This document shows, one piece after another, positions 9,603 to 17,983 of a DNA stretch of 64,000 nt. Made by a program: the position numbers and the translations under genes. This stretch comes from Alphaproteobacteria bacterium (GTDB lineage: Bacteria > Pseudomonadota > Alphaproteobacteria > MPNO01 > UBA830). The notes below the pieces were generated by a model, which was not told where the DNA came from, made no database searches, and saw only the letters and a program-made list of their open reading frames with translations. How positions within the stretch are numbered: the first letter of the stretch is position 1; every line of letters begins with the position of its first letter. Where the stretch lies: contig JAJEBT010000169.1 of assembly GCA_022822405.1 (NCBI GenBank), positions 1 through 64,000 of the forward strand, given 5' to 3'.

Positions 9603-12017
9603 CTATGCGGCGCGGCCGCTTCCCGTCCTTGCCGCGCCGGCAGCGCCTACGGCCGAATCCCTTGTCTCCCAGTCGACCCCCTTGGCATGCAGCGTCGCGC
9701 GCGGGGCATCCACGGATCCCGGCCTTGCCTGCTCCATCAGGTCTTCGACCTGCGATCGTTCACGCTCGAATTCCCGAAACGCGGCAAACTGCCCAGCACG
9801 GTACTGTTCCGGCCAGACCACCTCCTCGACGCCGTAATAGGCCGCAGCCTGCATCGTGAAATACGGGTTGTAGAGGTGGGTGCGGGCCAGCGCTACGAGA
9901 TCGGCTCGCCCGGCGGCGATTATGGTGTTTACCTGGTCCCAGGTGAAGATATTGCCGGCGACCACTGTCGGAATACCTGCCTCTATACGGATGCGTTCCG
10001 AAAACGGCGTCTGGAACATGCGTCCGTAGACGGGCCTTTCCGCGGGATCGGTCTGCCCGGTGGACACGTTGATCAGGTCACAGCCATGTATGGCGAAAGC
10101 ACGCGCAAACGCGACCGCGTCCTCGCCCGTCGTGCCCCCTTCCATCCAGTCCGTAGCCGATATCCGGACCGACATCGGGCGCCCTTCCGGCCATACCGCC
10201 CTGCAGGCGTCAAAGACCTCAAGCGGATAACGCAGGCGGTTTTCGACGCTGCCGCCATAGTCGTCGGTCCGGCGATTGGTCCAGGGAGACAGGAAGGAGG
10301 CAAGCAGGTAGCCGTGCGCGCAATGCAGTTCCAGGTGATCAAATCCGGCAGCAGCAGCCCGTTCGGCTGCGGCGACGAAATCCGCCTTCACCGCATCCAT
10401 GTCGGTCCGCGACATTTCCCGCGGCACCTGTGAGCCTTCGAGATAGGGAACGGGCGATGCGGAGATGATGTCCCAACCGCCTTCGTCAAGCGGCTGGTCG
10501 ATGCCGTCCCAGGCGAGCTTTGTCGCACCCTTGCGGCCGGCATGGCCAATTTGAATCGCCAGCCTCGCATCGGTCCGCGCATGCACGAAGGCGGTGATCC
10601 GCTCCCAGCCGGCAGCCTGTGCGTCATTCCAGATGCCAGCGCAGCCGAGGGTGATGCGCCCGTCGGCGCTCACGCACGCCATCTCGGTAAAGATCAGGCC
10701 CGCACCGCCAATGGCCCGGCTCGCGAGGTGAACGTGGTGCCAGTCGTCGGGCAAACCATCGACCGCACTGTACTGGCACATCGGAGAGACAACCACGCGG
10801 TTGGCAAGGCGCATGTCGCGAAGCTGCAGCGGCGCGAACATCGGCGGCATCGGCCTTGCCCCGCCTCCGCCGTGGCGTTCCGCAGCGTCGTTCGAGAACC
10901 ACTGATCGACCTCGTCGACAAAACCACCGTCACGCAGGCGGAGATTGTCGTAGGTAATCGCCTTCGAGCGTGACAGCAGGCTGAAGGTGAACTGGATCGG
11001 ATCCATGTCCCGATAACGCTCGACATGCTCGAACCATGACAGCGACACGTCGGCCGCATGCTGGAGGCGCTCAACCTCGCCGCGACGGGTGGCGCTGTAG
11101 TCGGCGAGAATATCGGCGACTGTGCCGGGTTTCTGGAAGCATTCGAACAGCGCTATCGCGTCTTCCATCGCCAGTTTCGTACCCGAGCCGATGGAGAAAT
11201 GCGCGGTATGCGCGGCATCTCCAATCAGCACAAGATTGTCGCGAACCCAGTTCTCGCACCGGATCATCGGGAAGTTGCGCCAGATCGAGCGGTTGGCGAT
11301 GACCTCGTAGCCGTCAAGGAAGTCCTCGTAGAGTCGGGCAACATACGCCACCGTGTCCGCTTCGGTAGTATCCGCGAGGCCCGCCTTTCGCCAAGTGTCC
11401 TCGGTGGTTTCGACAATCCATGTACTCATCTCATCGTTGTACTGGTAGGCGTGCAGATTCCAGATGCCGGCATCGTTTTCACGAAAATCAAACGTGAACG
11501 CGTCAAGCGGACGGGTCGTGCCAAGCCATACGAACTTGTTCGGCCGCCAGTCGAAACTCGGCCTGAAATGCTCGGCATAACGGTCGCGAATCCAGGAGTT
11601 GATTCCGTTGGCGGCAACTATCAGATCTGCATCGCCCGAGACCTGGTCGAGCGAAGTGATCTCGCGCTCGAACTCGAACTCCACCCCGACCTCGCGGCAG
11701 CGGTCCTGAAGCAGGAGAAGCATGTCTTTGCGCGACATGCCGCAGAAGCCATGCCCGCCCGAATCGATTCTCTCCCCCTTGAAGTAGGTGTGAATGCTGT
11801 CCCAATGAGCGAACGACCGGTGGATCCGATCATACGAGACGGGATCGTACCCACGAAAATGCCCGAGGGTCTCGGCCGAGAACACGATTCCGAACCCGAA
11901 CGTGTCGTCGGGTCGGTTCTGCTCGTAAATCCTGATCCGATGTCCGGGATCCGCCTTCTTCATCAGCAGGGCGAAATAAAGACCTGCCGGACCGCCACCG
12001 ATGACCTCGATCTTCAT
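9603..12017 (-). CDS. Fused FAD monooxygenase / OYE-like reductase (salicylyl-CoA 5-hydroxylase / 2-aminobenzoyl-CoA monooxygenase-reductase type)
   Basis: The 804-residue protein joins two flavoenzymes. Residues 1 to about 380 form a class A FAD monooxygenase with GGGPAGLYFALL (7-18) and the second FAD motif GDAAHTAHFSIGSGT (266-280). From about 393 it is an old-yellow-enzyme-like FMN TIM barrel, with SPMCQYSAVDG (411-421) and HCAHGYLLASF. This architecture is that of 2-aminobenzoyl-CoA monooxygenase/reductase of Azoarcus and of the bifunctional salicylyl-CoA 5-hydroxylases. Members hydroxylate, and in the aminobenzoyl case also reduce, an aromatic CoA thioester in the cytoplasm. GGAGAGC precedes ATG 12017. 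The promoter overlaps a palindrome (12068-12095). An acyl-CoA ligase at 22836-24332 could supply the thioester. Which substrate is used is not settled. Confidence 0.9.
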   Translation of the reverse strand: MKIEVIGGGPAGLYFALLMKKADPGHRIRIYEQNRPDDTFGFGIVFSAETLGHFRGYDPVSYDRIHRSFAHWDSIHTYFKGERIDSGGHGFCGMSRKDMLLLLQDRCREVGVEFEFEREITSLDQVSGDADLIVAANGINSWIRDRYAEHFRPSFDWRPNKFVWLGTTRPLDAFTFDFRENDAGIWNLHAYQYNDEMSTWIVETTEDTWRKAGLADTTEADTVAYVARLYEDFLDGYEVIANRSIWRNFPMIRCENWVRDNLVLIGDAAHTAHFSIGSGTKLAMEDAIALFECFQKPGTVADILADYSATRRGEVERLQHAADVSLSWFEHVERYRDMDPIQFTFSLLSRSKAITYDNLRLRDGGFVDEVDQWFSNDAAERHGGGGARPMPPMFAPLQLRDMRLANRVVVSPMCQYSAVDGLPDDWHHVHLASRAIGGAGLIFTEMACVSADGRITLGCAGIWNDAQAAGWERITAFVHARTDARLAIQIGHAGRKGATKLAWDGIDQPLDEGGWDIISASPVPYLEGSQVPREMSRTDMDAVKADFVAAAERAAAAGFDHLELHCAHGYLLASFLSPWTNRRTDDYGGSVENRLRYPLEVFDACRAVWPEGRPMSVRISATDWMEGGTTGEDAVAFARAFAIHGCDLINVSTGQTDPAERPVYGRMFQTPFSERIRIEAGIPTVVAGNIFTWDQVNTIIAAGRADLVALARTHLYNPYFTMQAAAYYGVEEVVWPEQYRAGQFAAFREFERERSQVEDLMEQARPGSVDAPRATLHAKGVDWETRDSAVGAAGAARTGSGRAA

Positions 12018-12067
12018 CTTGCTCTCCGCTTGCCGGAGCGTCGACGCGAAAACGCTCCCAAAATATT

Positions 12068-12095
12068 ATTTTAGGTCTAAAACAATTGCGTTCAA
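12068..12095 (-). promoter_or_regulatory. Promoter with palindromic operator for the fused hydroxylase
   Basis: On the minus strand a -35 TTGAAC (12090-12095), a 16-bp spacer and a -10 TAAAAT (12068-12073) lie about 50 bp before the ATG at 12017. The perfect palindrome TTTTAGACCTAAAA (12069-12082) overlaps the -10, the expected position for a repressor site. Its size fits a dimeric MarR- or TetR-type regulator. The AT-rich patch stands out in GC-rich surroundings. No regulator gene is adjacent, so the binding protein is unknown. Confidence 0.6.
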
Positions 12096-12211
12096 GATGG
12101 CGCCTCTACTTCCGGGCCGAATCATCCGCAGCCACGTGTTTTCGCAAAACCGGAGATCCTGCCTGTCAGGGCCGGCCCTGCCGTCGCCGGAATACGCTCT
12201 ACAGGAAAGGT

Positions 12212-13426
12212 CTACCTGCCCTTGGTGTCGAAGCCGAACAGGCGCGCCGCATTGTACCCGAGGACATTTCGCTTCGCCTGTTCGTCGAGGAAGGGCAGAT
12301 CCGTGATCACGGTGGGAAGATCGAAGTCCCAGTGCGGCCAGTCCGAAGCGTAGAGAAGCCGGTTCGGCGCATCGATGGCTTCGAAGGTGGCCTCAAGGAG
12401 CTTCATGTTGGTGCGCTCCATGGGCTGGCAGGTGAAATACATCTCGCGGATGTATTCGCTCGGAAGCCGCTTCAAGTTCGGGGCCTCGGATGAGCGCATC
12501 AGGTACTCGCTGTCGAGGCGCTGCTGCATGAACGGGATCCAAGCAAGCCCCGATTCTATCCAGACCACCGGCAGGTTTGGAAAACGTTCGGGCAAGCCGT
12601 TAATGACCCAGTTCGTGAGATGAACGATGTTGCACAGCACGAAACTCACCGCGTGCATCGAAATGAAACGGTTGAGTTGCCCGACATAGCCTTCATGCTG
12701 CCAATTGGGACCGGCATGAAACCCGAGCGCCTTGCCGCTCTCCTCGATCATCCGGTACAGGCGCATGTAACGGTTGTCGTGAACAGCCTTGTAGCGCACC
12801 GAGGTCACCATAAATCCGCAGACCTTGGGATGGTCGGCATATTCCTCCACCAGGCGTTCGCAGGCCTGAGGATCCGAGAACGGCAGAAAGAGCATGGAAT
12901 GAATGCCGTCCTCGGTCGACAGCAGATTCCCAGTCAGCCACCGGTTGTAGCCCTCGGCAACCCCGACTTCCACCTCGACCTCCGGGTGAAGCCCGAGAGA
13001 CAGCATCGGCGTCGGAAACGTTACCTGGTAGTCAATCGCGAGGCACTCCATCGCGCGGCGAATCAGCACCACGTCGCGATGGGCGCCGTCGTCCGATTCA
13101 GCTCTTTCTTCAAGCCCGTGGTCGTGGCTCACGCGTCCGCCGATGTCTTGGTGCTGCGGCCATCCGCTAGCCTGGACGATTCCGGGAAACACGACCCCGT
13201 TCTGCTCGAATGACTTCGCGATGTCGCGTACCACTTCGCCGGGTATGCACTCGACCACTTCGGCCCAGGACTGGCGTTCGAAGTGATGGGCGTCGACATC
13301 CACGACCAGCCAGTCATCAAGGCCGCGCTCGCGCACGGTACGCCTTGCCCGCGCCAGCGTCTCGCGCGTATCGGAGTCCTTGCGGAGTTGGGTCAGCTCA
13401 CGCGCCGGTTGCCGGTCGCCTTCCAT
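12212..13426 (-). CDS. Amidohydrolase family protein (amidohydrolase 2)
   Basis: The 404-residue protein is a metal-dependent TIM-barrel hydrolase or decarboxylase of the PF04909 family (ACMSD, 5-carboxyvanillate decarboxylase, gamma-resorcylate decarboxylase relatives). The strand-1 motif VDVDAHHFE (about 42-50) follows the DxHxxE variant of the family rather than HxH. A middle His lies in LGFHAGPNW (about residue 240), and the C-terminal metal Asp in YASDWPHWD. GGAGGAG lies just before; the tandem TTG-ATG favours ATG 13426. It lies upstream of the fused hydroxylase gene on the same strand, separated by about 190 bp holding that gene's own promoter. A decarboxylase or ring-hydrolysing role in the same aromatic pathway is plausible but inferred. 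Confidence 0.85.
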   Translation of the reverse strand: MEGDRQPARELTQLRKDSDTRETLARARRTVRERGLDDWLVVDVDAHHFERQSWAEVVECIPGEVVRDIAKSFEQNGVVFPGIVQASGWPQHQDIGGRVSHDHGLEERAESDDGAHRDVVLIRRAMECLAIDYQVTFPTPMLSLGLHPEVEVEVGVAEGYNRWLTGNLLSTEDGIHSMLFLPFSDPQACERLVEEYADHPKVCGFMVTSVRYKAVHDNRYMRLYRMIEESGKALGFHAGPNWQHEGYVGQLNRFISMHAVSFVLCNIVHLTNWVINGLPERFPNLPVVWIESGLAWIPFMQQRLDSEYLMRSSEAPNLKRLPSEYIREMYFTCQPMERTNMKLLEATFEAIDAPNRLLYASDWPHWDFDLPTVITDLPFLDEQAKRNVLGYNAARLFGFDTKGR

Positions 13427-13461
13427 CAACTCTCCTCCGCGGACACTCCCCGCGCGGACTG

Positions 13462-14328
13462 CTAATGCACCATCAGCAGCGGAACCTGGGCATTCTGGAG
13501 CACATGGCGAGTAACTCCGCCGAGAATGAGCTCGCGCAGCCGGCTGTGTGAATAGGCTCCCATGACGAGCAGATCGGCTTCGAAACCGGAAGCCTCCTCA
13601 AGCAGGACTTCCCCGACAGCGCGGTGATCGGGCTCTATCTCGACAACCTCGGTCGAGACATCATGCCAGGACAGGTATTTCGCGATGTCCTGCGGCGCAG
13701 GTCCCTGCTTGGCGCCGGTCTTCACCGCAACCACCGTCACAGACCGGCTCGACACAAGAAACGGCAGCGCGGCCGCCACCGCGCGCGCCGCACTAGCGCT
13801 CCTGTTCCAGCCGATGACCACGTTCTCTCCGACAGACTGCGGCACGACAGGGGGAGCGATCAGCACCGGTCGCCCCGTTCGGAAAAGCGCCGCCTCCGCG
13901 GACATCTCGCCGACTGTCGCTTGGTCCGCATTCGCGGGCCCGACCACGATGAGGTCGTAAGCGCCGCCCCGCGCCGCCACTACCTCCGACGCCGCTCCGC
14001 TTGCAGTCGCCCACGACGCGGACGGCATTTCGGCCGGAAGAGTGGTTTCCCGGTTGTCGATCTTGCGGTCCGACAGCATCTCGACAAAACGCTGGCGCGC
14101 CAGCGTACACTGGCGCTCCCGGTCTTCCTCGAACTCGCGGGACATCTGTCCGTGGATGGCTTCGAACAGACCCATTGCCCCGGCAGGAATCATGTCGCTG
14201 ACATCCCCCGAAACGAACAGGCAGTCAGCGTGACCGCCGAACAGCTCCGCGAGAAGAAGCGCAGTTCCGATGGCACTCTCGTCGTGGACGATATCGCCCA
14301 CCGGCACGAGCATGTTCTTGATCGCCAT
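13462..14328 (-). CDS. Universal stress protein, tandem Usp domains
   Basis: The 288-residue cytoplasmic protein has two Usp domains (about 1-148 and 165-288). The second keeps the ATP-binding G-x2-G-x9-G-like signature in VMGAYSHSRLRELILGG (about 253-269). The first is diverged, with VVGPANADQ in the corresponding place. GGGAGGG precedes ATG 14328. It lies 35 bp upstream of the amidohydrolase start on the same strand and may be its operon leader. It diverges from the TAXI-TRAP operon across 194 bp. Such proteins are often paired with TRAP transporters, where they are thought to act as cytoplasmic nucleotide-responsive modulators; applying that here is inference. Confidence 0.88.
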   Translation of the reverse strand: MAIKNMLVPVGDIVHDESAIGTALLLAELFGGHADCLFVSGDVSDMIPAGAMGLFEAIHGQMSREFEEDRERQCTLARQRFVEMLSDRKIDNRETTLPAEMPSASWATASGAASEVVAARGGAYDLIVVGPANADQATVGEMSAEAALFRTGRPVLIAPPVVPQSVGENVVIGWNRSASAARAVAAALPFLVSSRSVTVVAVKTGAKQGPAPQDIAKYLSWHDVSTEVVEIEPDHRAVGEVLLEEASGFEADLLVMGAYSHSRLRELILGGVTRHVLQNAQVPLLMVH

Positions 14329-14522
14329 GGCGCCCTCCCGATCGATCCGGTCTCACCGCAACTATATCACGGCACCGCAGGCGCTCGCCACACTCCGCCA
14401 CGGGCGGTCTGCAACGTCGGCGCCGCGCCAGTCCGGGCGCGACGGGTGAGTTTGGATTAAGGTAGCGACCATGTTACACAGCACCATACGTTGCTGTCAC
14501 CACGAAAAGCGGGAGGTTTCCC

Positions 14523-15488
14523 ATGAAATATCTGAATCTTGCCCTCGGCGCGGCAGTCGGCATGGCGCTCGCTGCCTCGGCGTCGGCACAGACCGTCGGC
14601 ATAGGCTCCACCAAGGGCGGAGCGGTATCGCAGATCACGGCGACAATCTCGAAGGCGGTCTCGGAACATTCCGACGGATTGCAGATGCGCAAACAGACCA
14701 TGGGCGGGACGCAGCAGTACATCCCGGTCATCAACGCGGGTGAGCTCGAATTCGGAATCTCGAACATTGCCCAGTACCACATGGCGCGGACCGGCACCGG
14801 GCTGTCGAAGGGCACCAAGTACGAAAACCTACAGCTCGTAGCCACGATGATGAAGTTCACAGTGAGCCCGGTCGTGCCAATCAAGTCGGGCATCACCAAG
14901 ACGTCCCAGCTCAAGGGCACGCGGATGGCAACCGGCTTCAAGGGAGCTCCGCTGTTCGTCAACATTCACAACGGCGCGCTTGCCACGGCCGGACTTACAG
15001 TGGCCGATATAAAGTCGGTGCCGCAGGTCGGCCTCGTGCAGCACTGGCGCGCGTTCATCGCCGGAAAGATCGACTGGGCGATCGCAGCCGCGGGATCGGG
15101 TTTCGTCAAGCAGATGCAGGCAAAGATCGACGGCGGCGTGCGGCACATTTCCATGCCCAACACGCCCGAATCACTCAAGGCAATGCGTAGCTGGTTCCCG
15201 AAGACGGAATATAGCATCGTGAAGCCTGCCAAGGGGTTGACGGGCGTGGTCGAACCGACCGTGTTCATCACCTATGACTACCTGCTGTGGACCCACAACA
15301 AGGTAAGCGATGACATCGTCTACAAGGTCGCCAAGATCATGCACACTCAGGAGAAGCAGCTCAAGGAGGGCGGCCCGCTGTGGAAGAGCTACGCGGCCAA
15401 CAAGCGCCTGTCGAAGCCGCACGGCTATCCGTATCATCCCGGCGCGATCAAGTACTACAAGGAAGTCGGCCTCTGGCAGGGCGGCTAG
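14523..15488 (+). CDS. TAXI-family TRAP transporter solute-binding protein
   Basis: The 321-residue periplasmic protein has a signal peptide ending near ASASA (cleavage about residue 22). The mature part opens with VGIGSTKGGAVSQITATISK, and the body matches the TAXI (TRAP-associated extracytoplasmic immunogenic) group, including the GGTQQYIPVINAGELEFGIS stretch (about 61-80). It captures an organic acid or similar solute for the fused permease encoded 250 bp downstream. GGGAGG lies 6 bp before ATG 14523. The ligand is unknown. It is divergent from the usp gene. Confidence 0.9.
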   Translation: MKYLNLALGAAVGMALAASASAQTVGIGSTKGGAVSQITATISKAVSEHSDGLQMRKQTMGGTQQYIPVINAGELEFGISNIAQYHMARTGTGLSKGTKYENLQLVATMMKFTVSPVVPIKSGITKTSQLKGTRMATGFKGAPLFVNIHNGALATAGLTVADIKSVPQVGLVQHWRAFIAGKIDWAIAAAGSGFVKQMQAKIDGGVRHISMPNTPESLKAMRSWFPKTEYSIVKPAKGLTGVVEPTVFITYDYLLWTHNKVSDDIVYKVAKIMHTQEKQLKEGGPLWKSYAANKRLSKPHGYPYHPGAIKYYKEVGLWQGG

Positions 15489-15508
15489 GCCCCAACCGCA
15501 CGGCTACT

Positions 15509-15544
15509 GGCCCGGCCGTCCGCCAACCGCGGGCGGCCGGGGCC
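15509..15544 (+). terminator. GC-rich hairpin between TAXI binding protein and permease
   Basis: GGCCCGGCCGTCCGC (15509-15523) pairs with GCGGGCGGCCGGGGCC (15529-15544), with one mismatch or bulge, 20 bp after the binding-protein stop. No T-tract follows, so it is unlikely to be a full intrinsic terminator. Such intercistronic hairpins commonly stabilise the binding-protein mRNA or lower downstream transcription, which suits a transporter needing more binding protein than permease. Confidence 0.45.
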
Positions 15545-15738
15545 TCTGCTTGCGCTGGACCGGTTGGTTGAACGCGGTCTCGCCGGTATCGCACGATCCG
15601 TGTGCGGTGCCTGCTACCGGCTGGAACATGCCTCAATGAAGCAGCGCGGCACTGCATCAACGGCCGCCGGACCATGAGAGCCGCGCCATCTCGGGCCGGC
15701 GATTCCCGGCCGACGCGCCAGGGACGGAGAATCGGGAC

Positions 15739-17709
15739 GTGACCGATACCAACCCCAGCAAGAACGACGCTCCGGAAGAGAGGAAAGGGGCAAGACTGCT
15801 CGCCCAGCGCGAGGAAGCTCCCCTGATCGCCCGCATCTCTCTCGGTCTCGGTGCGATCGTCACGATCATCTCCGTCACCTGGGCCATCGACCTGTGGCTG
15901 GAACTCGGGTTCGAATGGTTCGACGAGCAGGCAATGATGACGTGCCTGGGCCTCACGCTCGGAATCATCTTCCTGCGTTTCCCGGCGGATGGCTCGAAAC
16001 GTCGGCTGAGGCTGCCGTGGTATGACGCCGTACTCGCCGTGCTCGGCGTCGCTACCTGTTTCTATATCGTCTACATCTACGGCGATATTGAGGCGAACCC
16101 GTTCATGATGCGTGACACGGCGTTCGTATTCAGCGTCATTCTCCTTCCTCTCGTATGGGAAGCCCTGCGCCGGACTACGGGCTGGAGCCTGACGATCGTG
16201 TTCAGCGTCTTCCTCCTCTACGCGTTTATCGGCCATCTGATGCCGGGCATGTTGAAGGGTGTCGAGCAGAACAACATCCGCCTGATAGCAGAACTCGGCA
16301 CGACGAACGTCGCCCTGCTCGGCCTGCCACTCCAGATCATCGTGCTGACGGTGGTTCTCTTCATCTGGATGGGACAGTTGCTGCTCCACTCGGGGGCCTC
16401 CGAATGGTTCACTGATGTCGCCACCGCCGTGATGGGACGCTCGCGCGGCGGATCGGCAAAGATCGCGGTCGTCGCTTCGGGCATGTTCGGTTCGATCTCG
16501 GGTTCGGCAGTCTCGAATGTGGCGTCGACCGGGGTCATCACCATCCCGCTCATGCGCCAGGCCGGCTACGACGCCAAGAGCGCCGGCGCCATCGAGGCAG
16601 TCGCGTCGACCGGCGGACAGATCATGCCTCCGATCATGGGAGCGGCGGCGTTCCTGATGGCGGAACTGCTGGAGCTCGAATACACCGAAATAATCCTGGC
16701 CGCCCTCCTGCCGTCGGCGCTCTACTATCTTGCAGTCTTCGTGCAGGCCGATCTGGAAGCCGCCAAGCAGGGCATCGCGCCAGTCCCGAAGGACCGCATC
16801 CCGCCCTTTCTGCGCATCGCCAGACAGGGCTGGTTCTTCCTGCTTCCGTATGTCGTCCTCATATACGTGCTGTTCTGGATGAATCTGCCACCGCAGCAGG
16901 CGGCGTTCTGGGCCGCGGTGTCGGTGGTCGTCGTCAGCGTCGTCTTTTCATACAAGAGGCACCGGATATCCCTGAGGCAGCTCTGGGACGCCATTGCCTC
17001 ATGCGGGCGGGCGTCCGCGGACATCATCGTGATCGGTGCGATGGCCGGCATCATCATCGCCATTCTCGACCGAACCGGTCTCGGACAGGCGCTGACGCTT
17101 ATCCTTGCCGCCGTCGGCGAGGGGAGCCTCTTCCTGCTGCTCGTGCTGACGGCTGTGGTCTCCATTCTGCTCGGGATGGGGATGCCCACTTCGGCCATTT
17201 ATCTGCTGCTTGCCACCATGATCGCGCCATCGCTGATCAAGCTCGGCATTCACCCGATCGCCGCCCACATGTTCGTCCTGTATTACGGGCTGATGTCAAT
17301 GATTACCCCGCCCGTTGCAATAGCCGCCTTCGCGGCGGCGTCTCTGGCTGGTTCCAAACCCATGGAAACAGGAATGACCGCGGTGCGTCTCGGCTGGATC
17401 GCCTACGTGATTCCGTTTGTTTTCGTGCTGTCCCCGGCGCTGATCGGGCAGGGCTCCACAACGGAGATCGTGTCGGCGGCGGTGACAGCGATCATCGGCG
17501 TCTGGATCGCCTCATGCGGCCTGATCGGCTACATGTTCGGACCGCTGAGTCTGATCGACCGCGTGATTTTCTTCACCGCTGGCATATTGCTCCTGCTTCC
17601 TGCCGACGCGATTCCTTACGGGTTTGCCGTCAACGGAGCCGGGCTTGTCCTCGGCGCCATTATCCTTGTCAAGGACTACACCACGCACAGGCGCAAGCCA
17701 GCGGTCTGA
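15739..17709 (+). CDS. TRAP transporter permease, 4TM/12TM fusion
   Basis: The 656-residue inner-membrane protein fuses the small (DctQ-like, about residues 25-150) and large (DctM-like) TRAP subunits, the usual architecture for TAXI systems. The family block around GRSRGGSAKIAVVASGMFGS (about 234-253) and the GGQIMPPIMGAAAFLMAE loop are well preserved. It uses a Na+ or H+ gradient to import the solute delivered by the TAXI protein. Start is GTG 15739 with GGAGA upstream; no better ATG exists before the first helix. The gene is followed at 17710-17930 by non-coding DNA and then by the convergent DctPQM terminator. Confidence 0.9.
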   Translation: MTDTNPSKNDAPEERKGARLLAQREEAPLIARISLGLGAIVTIISVTWAIDLWLELGFEWFDEQAMMTCLGLTLGIIFLRFPADGSKRRLRLPWYDAVLAVLGVATCFYIVYIYGDIEANPFMMRDTAFVFSVILLPLVWEALRRTTGWSLTIVFSVFLLYAFIGHLMPGMLKGVEQNNIRLIAELGTTNVALLGLPLQIIVLTVVLFIWMGQLLLHSGASEWFTDVATAVMGRSRGGSAKIAVVASGMFGSISGSAVSNVASTGVITIPLMRQAGYDAKSAGAIEAVASTGGQIMPPIMGAAAFLMAELLELEYTEIILAALLPSALYYLAVFVQADLEAAKQGIAPVPKDRIPPFLRIARQGWFFLLPYVVLIYVLFWMNLPPQQAAFWAAVSVVVVSVVFSYKRHRISLRQLWDAIASCGRASADIIVIGAMAGIIIAILDRTGLGQALTLILAAVGEGSLFLLLVLTAVVSILLGMGMPTSAIYLLLATMIAPSLIKLGIHPIAAHMFVLYYGLMSMITPPVAIAAFAAASLAGSKPMETGMTAVRLGWIAYVIPFVFVLSPALIGQGSTTEIVSAAVTAIIGVWIASCGLIGYMFGPLSLIDRVIFFTAGILLLLPADAIPYGFAVNGAGLVLGAIILVKDYTTHRRKPAV

Positions 17710-17930
17710 CCGGAACGGACCGTCGCACGGGACCGGATACACCGGTCGGAGTTGCGGAGAGTGTGCGCAGTACGGCGTCCGTCTCCAGTGCCTCGACAAC
17801 CCATCTCCTGGTCACCTGCCAAGAGCGAGGCGGTCCAAGGCCCACCCGGGGGTCCAGCATGCTTCGCCAAGGACGGAGGCAGGCACCGAACAGCCCGACT
17901 CCTGCCTTCTCCAACGGGCGATGCCCCAAT

Positions 17931-17957
17931 GAAAAGGGGCGGTCCGAAGACCGCCCC
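17931..17957 (-). terminator. Intrinsic terminator of the DctQMP operon
   Basis: Read on the minus strand, GGGGCGGTC-TTCG-GACCGCCCC-TTTTC forms a perfect 9-bp stem with a stable UUCG tetraloop and a short T-run. It begins 27 bp after the dctP stop. It is the clearest Rho-independent terminator in the window. The T-run is only on the minus side, so it serves the dctP transcript, not the plus-strand permease. Confidence 0.85.
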
Positions 17958-17983
17958 CTCCAAGTTCCGCAGTTCTGTCCGCC

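Noticed and set aside
14452-14480. Possible promoter TTGGAT-17-TACACA before the TAXI gene
   Set aside because: The -10 is poor and this spacing occurs by chance; not strong enough to list.
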